Notes: generated by a model not told the origin, from the sequence alone. DNA of 64,000 nt from Betaproteobacteria bacterium (GCA_016868355.1 VGHB01000003.1:1-64000); one strand, 5' to 3'; shown: positions 22,293 through 31,354, numbered from the stretch's first letter. Translations and numbers: made by a program.

Positions 22293-23339
22293 TCAACCCA
22301 GCACCGCGCGCAGGGCTTGAACGGCCTGGTCCACCTGATGGGCCTGAATGTCTAGATGTGTGACCAATCGCAGCCGAGCAGAGCCCAGGCACAAAACGCC
22401 GCGAGCAGCCAGGGCCGCCGACACGCTCTGGGGGTGGCGGGCAAGCACCTCGGGTGAAAGGTCGATGAACACGATATTGGTCTGGGGCGGCTGCACCGAC
22501 ACACCAGGCAGGCCGCCCAGGCCCTGTGCCAAGCGAGCGGCGTGATCGTGATCGGTGGCTAAGCGTTGCACATGGTGGTCTAAAGCGTACAAGGCTGCAG
22601 CGGCCACGACGCCGGCTTGGCGCAGGCCGCCGCCGGCCATCTTGCGCCAACGGTGGGCCCGCTCAATGAAGCTGCGGCTGCCACACAGCGCAGAGCCCAT
22701 GGGTGCGCCCAAGCCTTTGCTGAAGCAAACGGACACGCTGTCAAAACCGCGAACCAGTTCGTGCGCGGGCCGGCCGCTGGCCACAGCGGCGTTGAACAGG
22801 CGAGCGCCGTCCAGATGGGTGGCCAATCCACGGGCATGTGCTCGCCCAGTCACATCAGCGACATAGGCTGCGTCCAAGACTTGGCCGCCCCAGGTGTTTT
22901 CCAAGCAAAGCAGCCGGGTGCGGGCAAAGTGAGCGTCATCGGGCTTGATGGCCGCCTGGATGTCGGCCCATTCGATGCGGCCGTCGTCCCCCTGGGCAAG
23001 GGGCTGGGGTTGAATGCTGCCCAAGACCGCAGCACCTCCGCCTTCCCACCGGTAGGTATGGGCCATTTGCCCCACGAGGTACTCGTCGCCTCGGCCACAG
23101 TGGGCCATCAGGGCGCACAGGTTGCTCTGGGTGCCGCTGGGCATGAACAAGGCTGCCTCAAATCCCAGGTCGCCCGCGATGCGCTTCTGCAGGGCCAAGA
23201 CGGTTGGGTCATCTGCGAACACATCGTCCCCCACCTCGGCATCAAACATGGCCTGGCGCATTGCCAGCGTGGGCCGGGTGACCGTATCGCTGCGCAAATC
23301 GATAACGGGCTGGGGATAAGGGGTGGGGCTCAAGCTCAT
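22293..23339 (-). CDS. ltaE: Low-specificity threonine aldolase-type PLP enzyme
   Basis: A fold type I PLP enzyme that splits threonine or allo-threonine to glycine and acetaldehyde. 348 residues. It starts with IDLRSDTVTRPT, the family hallmark, keeps HLDGARLFNAA, and has the PLP lysine in SVCFSKGLGAPMGSAL. Its ATG overlaps the stop of the upstream trpE/trpG scar by 4 bp (ATGA), so its translation is coupled to the scar's reading frame. It sits inside what is otherwise a tryptophan operon; no role in that pathway is known to me. Confidence 0.92.
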   Translation of the reverse strand: MSLSPTPYPQPVIDLRSDTVTRPTLAMRQAMFDAEVGDDVFADDPTVLALQKRIAGDLGFEAALFMPSGTQSNLCALMAHCGRGDEYLVGQMAHTYRWEGGGAAVLGSIQPQPLAQGDDGRIEWADIQAAIKPDDAHFARTRLLCLENTWGGQVLDAAYVADVTGRAHARGLATHLDGARLFNAAVASGRPAHELVRGFDSVSVCFSKGLGAPMGSALCGSRSFIERAHRWRKMAGGGLRQAGVVAAAALYALDHHVQRLATDHDHAARLAQGLGGLPGVSVQPPQTNIVFIDLSPEVLARHPQSVSAALAARGVLCLGSARLRLVTHLDIQAHQVDQAVQALRAVLG

Positions 23340-23638
23340 GCGCGCTTCGTGTAAACCAGGGGCCGCGAACCCATGCGCAAGACGTTTCGCAACATCGTAT
23401 GGCCATGATCGCTGAGGATGGATTTGGGCTGAAACTGCGCCCCCTCCATCGGCGCCATCCCGCCGGCCAAATCACGGTGGCCTACGCCCATGATCAGGCC
23501 ATCTTCGCTGCGGGCGCTCAACGCTAGCTTCGAATACCGCGACAGTGGTGTCTCCAAGTCAGCTAGGGACTCGGCGGTGAGCGAAATACGGCTGTACCCC
23601 TGCACGGCCAGGCTCTTGAGTTCGAGTTCGGTCATCAT
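23336..23638 (-). pseudogene. trpE'-'trpG deletion scar (start of TrpE joined to end of TrpG)
   Basis: A 100-codon open frame. Its first ~40 residues (ELELKSLAVQGYSRI, LADLETPLSRY) match the TrpE N-terminus, which typically reads LADLETPLSLYLKLA. Its second half (SARSEDGLIMGVGHRDLAG, then ILSDHGHTMLRNVL) matches the TrpG C-terminus. About 1.8 kb of normal trpE/trpG coding length is missing between them, and the junction is in frame. The TrpG motif QFHPES has become QFQPKS, losing the catalytic His and Glu. No TrpE active site remains and the TrpG nucleophile Cys is gone. The start still overlaps the gph stop (ATGA) and the stop still overlaps ltaE, so the frame may survive only to keep coupling intact. 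Confidence 0.8.
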
Positions 23639-24321
23639 CGGGGAGACCTCATGTGCACGAGTTCATCGATGCGATCGACGTAGGCCGCCGCCGGCACCTC
23701 ACGGATGGGCCTGCCATGGTTGTAGCCGTAGCTCACCAGCACCACGGGGCATCCGGCGGCGTGGCCGGCCTGTGCGTCATTGAGCGAGTCACCCACCACC
23801 AGGGTTTGCGCAGGGGCTTGGCCCAGCGCACGGCAGGTTTCAGTCAGGGGCAATGGGTCAGGCTTCTTACGCTCGAATGCGTCGCCCCCAAACACCCGGT
23901 CAAAGGCCCACAGCAGCCCTTTGGCCTGCAGCAGCGCTTGGGCATGGCGCCCGGGCTTGTTGGTCACGCAAGCCAAAGGCATACCCAGCGTGCGCAAGGC
24001 CTGAACACCCTCGGCAGCGCCTGCAAACAACGCCGATGCCTGGCCGTTGACCAGGCCGTAATGGCGCTGGTAGTGCCCCATCGCCTGATCAAACAGCTTG
24101 GCGTCATGGGCTGCCAATCCAACATGGCCCAGCGTCTGACGCACCAGGTACTCAGAGCCCTTGCCCACGGTCTGGCCAATGAACGCACGCGTGAGGGTAG
24201 CGGGGTCAACTCCCAGATCATTCAACATGGCGCGAAGCGCTAACTCGAAGTCACCTAGGGTGTCCACCAGGGTTCCATCCAGGTCGAGGATGACGGCGCG
24301 TATGGGGTCCAGCAGTGCCAT
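23635..24321 (-). CDS. gph: Phosphoglycolate phosphatase (HAD family)
   Basis: Dephosphorylates 2-phosphoglycolate from DNA repair or Rubisco side reactions. 228 residues from the ATG of MALLDPIRAVILDLDGTLVDT; a further upstream open stretch has no similarity. HAD motifs are DLDGT, CVTNKPGRHA, KKPDPLP and VVGDSLNDAQAG. The place between rpe and trpE is typical for Burkholderiales. Its stop overlaps the ATG of the trpE/trpG scar. Confidence 0.94.
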   Translation of the reverse strand: MALLDPIRAVILDLDGTLVDTLGDFELALRAMLNDLGVDPATLTRAFIGQTVGKGSEYLVRQTLGHVGLAAHDAKLFDQAMGHYQRHYGLVNGQASALFAGAAEGVQALRTLGMPLACVTNKPGRHAQALLQAKGLLWAFDRVFGGDAFERKKPDPLPLTETCRALGQAPAQTLVVGDSLNDAQAGHAAGCPVVLVSYGYNHGRPIREVPAAAYVDRIDELVHMRSPR

Positions 24322-24394
24322 GATGCGGGATCGGCAAAGCCACCATTGTCGCCAGGATTGGATTTTTGGCCGAAAGGCCGCTACGGAGCACCGC

Positions 24395-24946
24395 GTGAAC
24401 GCACACAACATTCTGTCGGTCAACGGAGTTGAACCCGAGCTTGATCAATCGGCCTGGGTGGCCGACAACGCTCGCGTGGTGGGCCATGTCAGGCTGGCTG
24501 CCGACGTCAGTGTGTGGTTCGGCGCGGTGGTTCGCGGCGACCAAAGCGAACCGATAGAAGTGGGCCCACGCACGAACATTCAGGATGGCGCCGTGCTGCA
24601 CAGCGACCCCGGCAAAGCCCTTCAGATAGGCGCTGACGTGACGGTGGGTCACCAGGCCATGCTGCATGGCTGCACCGTGGGTGCAGGCAGCCTCATTGGG
24701 ATTGGCGCCACGGTGCTCAACGGAGCAGTGATTGGTCAAGGTTGTCTGGTGGGTGCCGGTGCCTTGGTGACCGAAGGCAAGGTGTTCCCCGACCACAGCT
24801 TGATCATCGGCAGCCCGGCCAAGGTAGCGCGCAGCTTGACGCCTGAACAAGTGCAGGGGCTGTTGCGCAGCGCGCAGTTGTATGTGGCACGCAGCCGGGT
24901 TTACCGCGACACGCTCAAGCCAGTTGGGCGCGCATCGTCTGAATAA
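24395..24946 (+). CDS. Gamma-carbonic anhydrase-like hexapeptide repeat protein
   Basis: A left-handed beta-helix protein of the gamma-carbonic anhydrase/PaaY/YrdA group, 183 residues from GTG at 24395 with a GGAG site upstream. Repeats of the form [20 protein letters not shown] are clear. Three histidines in the metal-site pattern occur in AVLHSD and in VGHQAMLHG, so zinc or iron binding is plausible. Whether it hydrates CO2 or acts as an acyltransferase cannot be told. It is convergent with rpe, and the two 3' ends overlap by 32 bp. Confidence 0.88.
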   Translation: MNAHNILSVNGVEPELDQSAWVADNARVVGHVRLAADVSVWFGAVVRGDQSEPIEVGPRTNIQDGAVLHSDPGKALQIGADVTVGHQAMLHGCTVGAGSLIGIGATVLNGAVIGQGCLVGAGALVTEGKVFPDHSLIIGSPAKVARSLTPEQVQGLLRSAQLYVARSRVYRDTLKPVGRASSE

Positions 24947-25601
24947 CGGCCTTGTAGTCTGGCTGGCCAAAGATGGCGCTGCCAGCCACGAAGGTGTCGG
25001 CGCCTGCGTCGGCCACGCGGCGGATGTTGTCCACCTTGATGCCGCCGTCGACCTCCAGCCGAATGTCGCGGCCACTGGCGTCGATCAAACGGCGCACTTT
25101 TTCGCACTTTCGCAAGGCGCTGTCGATGAAACTTTGGCCGCCAAAGCCTGGGTTGACGCTCATCAGCAAGACCAGATCCACCTTATCGAGCGCCCATTCC
25201 AGGACATCCAGGGGCATGGCTGGATTGAAGGTAAGCCCGGCCTGACAGCCTGCGGCCTTGATCAGTTGTAGTGTACGGTCCACATGGGCGCTGGCGTCAG
25301 GGTGAAAGCTGATGAGGTCGGCACCGGCTTTGGCGAATGCCTGTGCCAAGACATCCACCGGCTGCACCATGAGGTGCACATCAATGAGTACGCGGCTGCC
25401 GTCCGCCCTCACCGCATGCGGGCGCAAGGCCTCACACACCATGGGCCCAAAGGTGAGGTTGGGCACATAGTGGTTGTCCATCACGTCGAAGTGGATCCAA
25501 TCGGCACCCGCATCGATCACGCGGCGAACCTCGGCCCCTAGCTGGGAAAAGTCAGCCGACAGGATCGACGGGGCAATGCGGTAGACGCGCGCGGTGCTCA
25601 T
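24915..25601 (-). CDS. rpe: Ribulose-phosphate 3-epimerase
   Basis: Interconverts ribulose 5-phosphate and xylulose 5-phosphate. 228 residues. Signature blocks are [34 protein letters not shown]-type (here [11 protein letters not shown]), [12 protein letters not shown] and [11 protein letters not shown]. It is divergent from apaG with only 36 bp between the start codons, which carry a perfect palindrome with -10-like TAGAAT on both strands. Confidence 0.97.
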   Translation of the reverse strand: MSTARVYRIAPSILSADFSQLGAEVRRVIDAGADWIHFDVMDNHYVPNLTFGPMVCEALRPHAVRADGSRVLIDVHLMVQPVDVLAQAFAKAGADLISFHPDASAHVDRTLQLIKAAGCQAGLTFNPAMPLDVLEWALDKVDLVLLMSVNPGFGGQSFIDSALRKCEKVRRLIDASGRDIRLEVDGGIKVDNIRRVADAGADTFVAGSAIFGQPDYKAVIQTMRAQLA

Positions 25602-25606
25602 GAAAC

Positions 25607-25630
25607 GATTCTAGGGGGGTGCCTAGAATC
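25607..25630. promoter_or_regulatory. Palindrome with back-to-back -10 elements, rpe/apaG
   Basis: GATTCTAGG (25607-25615) and CCTAGAATC (25622-25630) form a perfect 9-bp inverted repeat. Each arm contains TAGAAT reading towards its own gene, ending about 6-8 bases before the ATG of rpe and apaG. If these are true -10 elements both messages would be nearly leaderless. The -35 hexamers are weak. Confidence 0.45.
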
Positions 25631-25637
25631 ACGGCTT

Positions 25638-26024
25638 ATGAGCACCGTCGACCCCAAAGGGCAGTTCACCTGCTCGGTGAAGGTTCAGCACCTCCCGGAC
25701 CAATCCGACCCACAGCAGGGCGTCCACGCGTATGCCTACACCGTGACCATCGTCAACACCGGCGACACCACGGCTCAGCTGCTGGCTCGCCGTTGGCTGA
25801 TCACCAACGGCCATGGCCAAACGGAAGAAGTCAGAGGCTTGGCCGTGGTCGGCCATCAGCCGGTCCTGCGCCCCGCTGAGCAGTTTGAATACACGAGCTG
25901 GGTACGGCTGGAAACCCCGATGGGCACCATGCGCGGGACTTTCTATTGCATGACCGACCAAGCACACCCTTTCGAAGCCGATGTGGGGGAATTCATGTTG
26001 GCGCCCCCTCAGGCCCTGCATTGA
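25638..26024 (+). CDS. apaG: ApaG protein (DUF525)
   Basis: A small FnIII-like beta-sandwich protein of unclear biochemical role, linked genetically to magnesium/cobalt efflux and Ap4A metabolism in enterobacteria. 128 residues with the family core YTVTIVNTGDTTAQLLARRWLIT, VRGLAVVGHQPVLRPAEQFEYTS and MRGTFYCMTDQ. Divergent from rpe. Confidence 0.95.
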   Translation: MSTVDPKGQFTCSVKVQHLPDQSDPQQGVHAYAYTVTIVNTGDTTAQLLARRWLITNGHGQTEEVRGLAVVGHQPVLRPAEQFEYTSWVRLETPMGTMRGTFYCMTDQAHPFEADVGEFMLAPPQALH

Positions 26025-26056
26025 CCAACGCGGCCTGGTTCCGGCCGCCGGCTGAA

Positions 26057-26194
26057 TCAGGGCCGGGGCAGATGGTCGTCGGGGCTGTCTTTGGGATGCC
26101 TCTCGCCCTGCCGCCGACCTGAAAACATCGTCCACCACACGATGAACACCAACAAGGCCAAGGCCCCCAAGGCTTCCAGCAACAAGATCCACAT
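26057..26194 (-). CDS. Small single-pass membrane protein, 45 aa
   Basis: A short frame from the ATG at 26194 encoding one hydrophobic segment (about residues 1-23: MWILLLEALGALALLVFIVW), then the motif WTMFSGRRQGE and a charged, proline-containing tail. The longer upstream frame overlaps mltA and has no membrane character. The pattern, one N-terminal helix and a short basic cytoplasmic tail, looks like a genuine small protein and sits convergent to apaG. Function unknown. It overlaps no other gene on its own strand. Confidence 0.6.
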   Translation of the reverse strand: MWILLLEALGALALLVFIVWWTMFSGRRQGERHPKDSPDDHLPRP

Positions 26195-26231
26195 GGCCGC
26201 AGGATACCCAAGGTGTGGCTCGGGGCGGCGG

Positions 26232-27407
26232 ATGTCCGAGTCGGTCCTGGGTTTGCTGTCGGTGTGTGTGGCCCTCTTGGCTGCGTGCAGCACCCGCACC
26301 CCATCACCCAGCGAAGTTCACCGTTCGCCCCCTTCCGCACCGGCCTCCCAGCCCTTTAGCAGCGCAACCCTGACTCATGTGCCCTGGGGGGAGCGGGCCG
26401 AACGCGGCGCTTCGGTCTGGAGGCGTGTTGGCTGGGAAGAGCTGGCCGGATTCCAGGAGGACCCTTTGGGTGAGCTCTTGGGTGCCCTGCTCGCCAGCTG
26501 CCCGCGCGCGCCCGCCGTATGGCGCAGCGCCTGCGAACACGCGGCCCGGCTGAGTCCACACGACCACCACGCCGTGCGCCTGTGGATGCTGCAGCACCTG
26601 CAACCCTGGCGCATCGAGGACCGAAACGGCGCACGCGAAGGCATCCTCACCGGCTACTACGAACCCCACTTCGAGGCGCGGCGCCTGCCAGACGGCGAAT
26701 TCAAGTCGCCCCTGCACCGCCCCCCCGCCGACCTTGCACAACGCCGCCCCTACTGGACCAGACAGCAATTGGACAGCATCACTGAAGCCCGCGAAGCACT
26801 CAAGGGGCGCGAATTGGCCTACCTGCGGGACCCTATCGACGTGGTGGTGCTCCAGATTCAAGGTTCCGGGCGGCTCACCATCATCGAGCCCAGTGGTCAG
26901 CAGCGCCTGGTGCGTGCGGGCTTTGCTGCGCACAACGACCACGCGTTCAGCTCGGTCGGGCGGTGGCTCGTCGACCAAGGGCACATCAGTGCCGCACAAG
27001 CCACTTGGCCGGGGATCAAGGATTGGATGCGGCGCAACCCCCATCGCGCGCAGGAAGCCCTGTGGAAGAACCCGCGCGTGGTCTTCTTCGGGGAGGAAGC
27101 ATTGATCGACCCCGATCTGGGGCCCCGGGGAGCCCTGGGCGTGCCACTGACGCCTCAGCGTTCGCTGGCGGTTGACCCCCGTAGCGTGCCCTTAGGCTCG
27201 TTGCTGTGGATCACCAGCCACTCGCCTGGCAGCCCAGCCCTGCAGCGCGCCGTGATAGCACAGGACACCGGCGGCGCCATCACGGGAGCGGTGAGGGGCG
27301 ACTACTTCTGGGGCTGGGGCGACGAGGCAGGTGAACGCGCGAGTCAAATGAGGGGGCGCCTGCAAATGTGGGCCTTGTGGCCGTCGGGGCATCGACCGCC
27401 ACCCTGA
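26232..27407 (+). CDS. mltA: Membrane-bound lytic murein transglycosylase A
   Basis: Outer-membrane lipoprotein that cleaves peptidoglycan glycan strands to 1,6-anhydro ends. 391 residues from the ATG at 26232. The signal peptide ends in the lipobox LLAAC with Cys19. The MltA barrel domain (ILTGYYEPHFEARR to IQGSGRLTI) and the C-terminal 3D domain (IAQDTGGAITGAVRGDYFWGWGDEA, with the catalytic Asp) are both intact. Confidence 0.95.
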   Translation: MSESVLGLLSVCVALLAACSTRTPSPSEVHRSPPSAPASQPFSSATLTHVPWGERAERGASVWRRVGWEELAGFQEDPLGELLGALLASCPRAPAVWRSACEHAARLSPHDHHAVRLWMLQHLQPWRIEDRNGAREGILTGYYEPHFEARRLPDGEFKSPLHRPPADLAQRRPYWTRQQLDSITEAREALKGRELAYLRDPIDVVVLQIQGSGRLTIIEPSGQQRLVRAGFAAHNDHAFSSVGRWLVDQGHISAAQATWPGIKDWMRRNPHRAQEALWKNPRVVFFGEEALIDPDLGPRGALGVPLTPQRSLAVDPRSVPLGSLLWITSHSPGSPALQRAVIAQDTGGAITGAVRGDYFWGWGDEAGERASQMRGRLQMWALWPSGHRPPP

Positions 27408-27458
27408 GAAGCCGGAGCCGCTTTTTATGGGCGGTGCACTTCTTGCTTACCAGCACGC

Positions 27459-29192
27459 ATGTCTTTGGCGGATGAGCCCGAATCCCAAAAGCCGCACCCG
27501 GCGGCTCCCGCGCAAGCCTGGGCGCAACAGGAGCGCCTGCTGCTGGCCGAAGTGCTGCGCCTGGTGGGGCGCTGCCTCTCACCAGAGACCGTGGTGCGCG
27601 AAATGCTGCACCTGATGAGTGAACTGCTTGGACTCAATCGCGGGCGTTTGGTACTGCTCGATGAGGTGGAGCGCGCTGCTGAGGGCACCCTTGACTCCCA
27701 CACGCGGGCGCGCATCCGCTACGCATACGGGCTGACGCGCACCGAAATGGAGCGCGGTGTGTATGCCCAAGGTGAGGGCATCACCGGGGCGGTGCTGAGC
27801 ACCGGCCAGCCGATGATCGTTCAGGACATCGACCAGGAGCCCCGATTTCTGAAGCGCACAGTCTCGCGTGACCAGTTGCCTTCTGAGACTGTTGCCTTCA
27901 TCGCCGTGCCAGTGGAAATTGAACACCGCTGCGTGGGCGTCTTGGCTTGCCATCGCATCAGGAGTCGGCACCGGGCCTTGACCGATGACTTGGCCCTGCT
28001 CAGGCTGTTGGCTACCCTGACCGGCCAGGAGCTTCAACTCTACATGCTGGTAAGGCGCAAGACCGCTGAGTTGGAAGCCCAAAACGCGCTGCTTAAGGGC
28101 GTGCTGCAGTCTGCAGCCATGCGCTACGGAATCGTAGGCCAATCGCCTGCGCTTCTGAAGTCGCTGCACGAGTTGGAGCGGGTATCGCAGTCGCAAGCCA
28201 CCGTTATGCTGCTGGGCGAGTCGGGAACTGGCAAGGAGCTGTTCGCTCGCGCGGTGCACCTGGCCAGCCCGCGGCATGAGCGCCCGTTCATCAAGGTCAA
28301 CTGCGCGGCTATTCCCGAGACGCTCTTCGAATCGGAGCTGTTTGGGCATGAGCGGGGTGCCTTCACCGGTTCAGCGGGCGCGCGTGCCGGTTGGTTCGAG
28401 CGCGCTGATGGGGGCACCCTTTTCTTGGATGAGGTGGGTGAGTTGCCGCTCGCCCTGCAGCCCAAACTGCTACGGGCGCTGCAGGACGGGACGCTGATGC
28501 GCCTTGGCGGCAGCAAGGAAGTGCGCGTGGATGTGCGGGTGGTGGTGGCCACCCACCGCAATCTCGTCAACGACGTGGCCATGGGGCGCTTTCGACGCGA
28601 CCTCTACTACCGGCTCAATGTAGTACCTATCCGCTTGCCCTCACTACGCGAGCGGCTGGAGGACATCAAGCCCTTGGCTCTTCATTTCCTCAGCCGCGCC
28701 AATCAGGCTCACCAGCGTAATTCGTACTTCAGCGAGGGGGCGTGGGTATGGCTACGCGATCAGCCCTGGCCGGGGAACATACGCGAGTTGGGTAATTTGA
28801 TCGAGCGGGCGGTTCTGCTCGGCCCGGGCCCTGTACTGGGAGCCCCAGACCTGCTGAGGCTAGCAGAACAAGGTACGCCGCCCGAATCGGTGCTTGAGGG
28901 CGCTTCCATCATGCCAGCCGGTACCGAGAACACGCTCATTTCACCACGAGCCGCTCATGAAGGCCCGAGGGACACAACTGCCCAGCACATGCCTGAACCA
29001 GCCACGACCAAGCCTGCCGTTCGTGATTACCGCTCTTTCCAATCCCACTCTGGACAAGACCTGCGCCGGGCTCTTGAGCAAGCCGGCGGCAACCAAACCC
29101 GTGCTGCGCTGAGCCTGGGCCTTACCCCGAGGCAGTTCGCCTACCGTTGGCGACGCCTGGGGCTGGAACGGGTGCTGCCACCCTCGAGCTGA
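27459..29192 (+). CDS. Sigma-54-dependent activator, GAF-AAA-Fis (NifA-like architecture)
   Basis: 577 residues. A GAF sensor (about 35-195), a helical linker (192-215), an AAA+ ATPase (225-460) with Walker A GESGTGKE (253-260) and Walker B LFLDEV, and a C-terminal Fis-type helix-turn-helix (about 540-570: [20 protein letters not shown]). The sigma-54 contact loop reads GAFTGS instead of the usual GAFTGA. The order matches NifA, AnfA and related GAF activators, but no nif gene is nearby. It is transcribed towards an operon whose promoter at 29336-29351 is a perfect sigma-54 site, so this is its likely target. The GAF ligand is unknown. Confidence 0.92.
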   Translation: MSLADEPESQKPHPAAPAQAWAQQERLLLAEVLRLVGRCLSPETVVREMLHLMSELLGLNRGRLVLLDEVERAAEGTLDSHTRARIRYAYGLTRTEMERGVYAQGEGITGAVLSTGQPMIVQDIDQEPRFLKRTVSRDQLPSETVAFIAVPVEIEHRCVGVLACHRIRSRHRALTDDLALLRLLATLTGQELQLYMLVRRKTAELEAQNALLKGVLQSAAMRYGIVGQSPALLKSLHELERVSQSQATVMLLGESGTGKELFARAVHLASPRHERPFIKVNCAAIPETLFESELFGHERGAFTGSAGARAGWFERADGGTLFLDEVGELPLALQPKLLRALQDGTLMRLGGSKEVRVDVRVVVATHRNLVNDVAMGRFRRDLYYRLNVVPIRLPSLRERLEDIKPLALHFLSRANQAHQRNSYFSEGAWVWLRDQPWPGNIRELGNLIERAVLLGPGPVLGAPDLLRLAEQGTPPESVLEGASIMPAGTENTLISPRAAHEGPRDTTAQHMPEPATTKPAVRDYRSFQSHSGQDLRRALEQAGGNQTRAALSLGLTPRQFAYRWRRLGLERVLPPSS

Positions 29193-29595
29193 ACGGCTGG
29201 CCGCCCATGAGAAGACAAACCGGCCGCCTGCTGGATTTGTCAACATTGTTAGTCAAAGATGTTCAATATTTGACAAATGCTGATGAGGCTGGACGTTCCG
29301 GCAACGCAAATTGCGGATTTCCGGGCTGAACAACATGGCACGGCGATTGCTCAGAGTGGTGTTGTTTTGCCCGCTCTAATCACAGCCCCCCATGGCTCAT
29401 CCCACTTTGCTCACCCCTGAAGCGGTTGAGACAGGCTTGCCATTTAAAGCCGACATGCCCGTATTGCTGCGCAGCAGCGCACTGGCCTAACGGTACCCGG
29501 GCGACTTCACGAAACCCACCAGATAACCCAACCGGGGTGCGCCTATCTTCGGTGCCTCCCTTTCGAGCAAATCGAATCAACAACCAGGAGACAGC
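29193..29595 (+). promoter_or_regulatory. Control region of the OsmC-flavoprotein-rubredoxin operon
   Basis: A gene-free 403-bp region. It holds a perfect 9-bp palindrome ATTTGTCAA (29235-29243) and TTGACAAAT (29270-29278), which overlaps a TGT-N10-ACA element (29260-29275), the NifA-type upstream activator format. About 60 bp downstream lies the sigma-54 promoter. The following ~235 nt to the first start codon would be an untranslated leader in which I see no clear structure or gene. Confidence 0.65.
29336..29351 (+). promoter_or_regulatory. Sigma-54 (-24/-12) promoter
   Basis: TGGCACGGCGATTGCT matches the sigma-54 consensus TGGCAC-N5-TTGCW at every defined position, including the G after TGGCAC favoured in extended consensus. 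Transcription should start near 29362. Confidence 0.85.
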
Positions 29596-30156
29596 ATGTC
29601 CGCCGTTCTTACGCAAGCACCTTCAACCGTCAAGGCCTACCTGCGCCCCATCGACCGAGATGGCTTGATGGCTTTTGCCGAAAAGGGGCGCAACAATCCC
29701 TCCTCGCGCGGAACCAACAAGGTGCACACCGTCACCGAAGGGCAGTACCGCACCCTCAGCTATGTGGGCGACCACGCACCCGTGGTGGTGGACGAACCAC
29801 TTCATTTGTTCGGGCAGAACACAGCACCGGCCCCAGGTGAAATTGTCCTGTCGGCACTTGGCGGTTGCCTTGCCGTGGGCATCACCGCTGTAGCCACTTG
29901 GAAACAGATCAAGCTGAGCAAATTGGAGTTGTTCCTGGAAGGGGACATCGGCAACCCGGCCGCCTGGGGAGCAGGTGGTGCCTTGGACAAGGCGCCACTC
30001 GACATGGGCTTCCAGGCTATTCGCGTGAAAGTGGTCGTAGAGGGCGATGCTTCACGCGCCGAACTGGATGAGATCGTTCAGCACGCGAACCAATACTCGC
30101 CTGTGGCCAATACGATGCGCAACCCGATTCCGTTTTCCATCGACCTGGCAGCGTGA
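29596..30156 (+). CDS. OsmC/Ohr-fold protein with a single cysteine
   Basis: 186 residues with an AGGAG site before the ATG. It has the OsmC core (PAPGEIVLSALGGCLAVGITAVATW, Cys91) and the C-terminal SPVANTMRNP segment. In peroxidases of the family a second cysteine lies in the CPVANT position; here that residue is Ser168, so the thiol pair for hydroperoxide reduction is incomplete. It may use one cysteine or serve as a binding or sulfur-transfer protein. First gene of the sigma-54 operon, followed 4 bp later by the flavoprotein. Confidence 0.85.
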   Translation: MSAVLTQAPSTVKAYLRPIDRDGLMAFAEKGRNNPSSRGTNKVHTVTEGQYRTLSYVGDHAPVVVDEPLHLFGQNTAPAPGEIVLSALGGCLAVGITAVATWKQIKLSKLELFLEGDIGNPAAWGAGGALDKAPLDMGFQAIRVKVVVEGDASRAELDEIVQHANQYSPVANTMRNPIPFSIDLAA

Positions 30157-30160
30157 TCAC

Positions 30161-31354
30161 ATGGGCGCCCCGTTGGAACTGGTCGCGAATCGAGCTCAAG
30201 GTACCGGCGTCTACCCAGACGGCGAGGCCCTGATCGAAGCAGTGCGTGCGGTAGCACGTGGTCCTCTGGCAGCAGTTGTCGAAGACTGCGACCGCAAAGG
30301 CGTATATCCCGAGTCGGTACTGCGTCATTTAGGCAACACTGGGGTCCTGGGTGTTCATCATGACGACCGCCGAGCCTTGGGACAGCCAAGTGCTGCTGCC
30401 GATTTCGGTCTGGCAATCCGCGCAGCGGCGGAGGTGTCACGCGTTTGTGGCGCCACAGGCTTCATGGTCTGGTGCCATCAGGTGTGTGGCGTTTACATGG
30501 AGCAAAGCAGAAACCCGCACCTGGGGGGCGAGGTGCTGGCCCGGCACCTAAGGGGGCAAACGCTAGGCGCCACGGGTATGAGCAACCCGATGAAAACATT
30601 TGCCGGTATCGAGCAGTTCTTGCTTAAGGCCAAACGTGAAGGGGATGGTTATCTTGTCAACGGTACGCTGCCCTGGGTCAGCAACCTCGGCGACGACCAC
30701 TACTTCGGTGCTGTAGCCGCCTTGGAGACGAGCGCTAATGAGCCCGCTCATGAAATCATGTTCATCGTTCGCTGTGATGCTCCTGGTGTGGAACGACGCA
30801 ACTGCCCGTCCTTCTCCGCAATGGAGGGAACGAACACATGGGCTGTGCGCTTGAGCGACTACCGGGTCGGCGCGACCAATCTGCTGGCTGACCCGGTCAG
30901 ACCGTTCATCGGTCGCATCCGAGGAGCCTTCGTGCTGCTGCAGACCGCCATGGGTATCGGCGTGACGCAAGGCGCGATCGATTCCATGCGCAGGGTCGAG
31001 CCTCAACTCGGGCATGTGAACCAGTTCCTAGAAGACCGCCCCGACGAATTGCAGGCTGAGCTAGATGGCTTGGTGGCGCGCATCATGAATCTGGCGCGAA
31101 CGCCATACGCCACCGACCAAGAGCATCTGATCAACGTACTCGATGCCCGGGCGCAAGCAGCCGAACTGGCCTTGCGTGCCGCGCAGTCAGCGCTACTCCA
31201 CGCTGGTGCTCGCGGGTATCTTATGAGCTCTGATGTGCAGCGCCGGGTTCGGGAGTCTCACTTTGTGGCTATCGTCACGCCGGCGATCAAGCACCTGCGC
31301 AAAGAGATTGCGCGCTTGAGTCAACCGGTGCTGCCGGTGGCGGTGGCTGCATGA
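30161..31354 (+). CDS. Acyl-CoA dehydrogenase-fold flavoprotein
   Basis: 397 residues from the ATG at 30161. The N-terminal helical domain, the middle beta domain ([15 protein letters not shown], then [23 protein letters not shown]) and the C-terminal helical bundle with the end block [33 protein letters not shown] follow the acyl-CoA dehydrogenase fold. The family includes true dehydrogenases and FMN-dependent monooxygenases such as DszC and SfnB-like enzymes. The partner rubredoxin-reductase suggests that electrons enter from NAD(P)H by way of rubredoxin, which favours an oxygenase or reductase role over beta-oxidation. Substrate unknown. Stop and next ATG overlap (ATGA). Confidence 0.82.
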   Translation: MGAPLELVANRAQGTGVYPDGEALIEAVRAVARGPLAAVVEDCDRKGVYPESVLRHLGNTGVLGVHHDDRRALGQPSAAADFGLAIRAAAEVSRVCGATGFMVWCHQVCGVYMEQSRNPHLGGEVLARHLRGQTLGATGMSNPMKTFAGIEQFLLKAKREGDGYLVNGTLPWVSNLGDDHYFGAVAALETSANEPAHEIMFIVRCDAPGVERRNCPSFSAMEGTNTWAVRLSDYRVGATNLLADPVRPFIGRIRGAFVLLQTAMGIGVTQGAIDSMRRVEPQLGHVNQFLEDRPDELQAELDGLVARIMNLARTPYATDQEHLINVLDARAQAAELALRAAQSALLHAGARGYLMSSDVQRRVRESHFVAIVTPAIKHLRKEIARLSQPVLPVAVAA

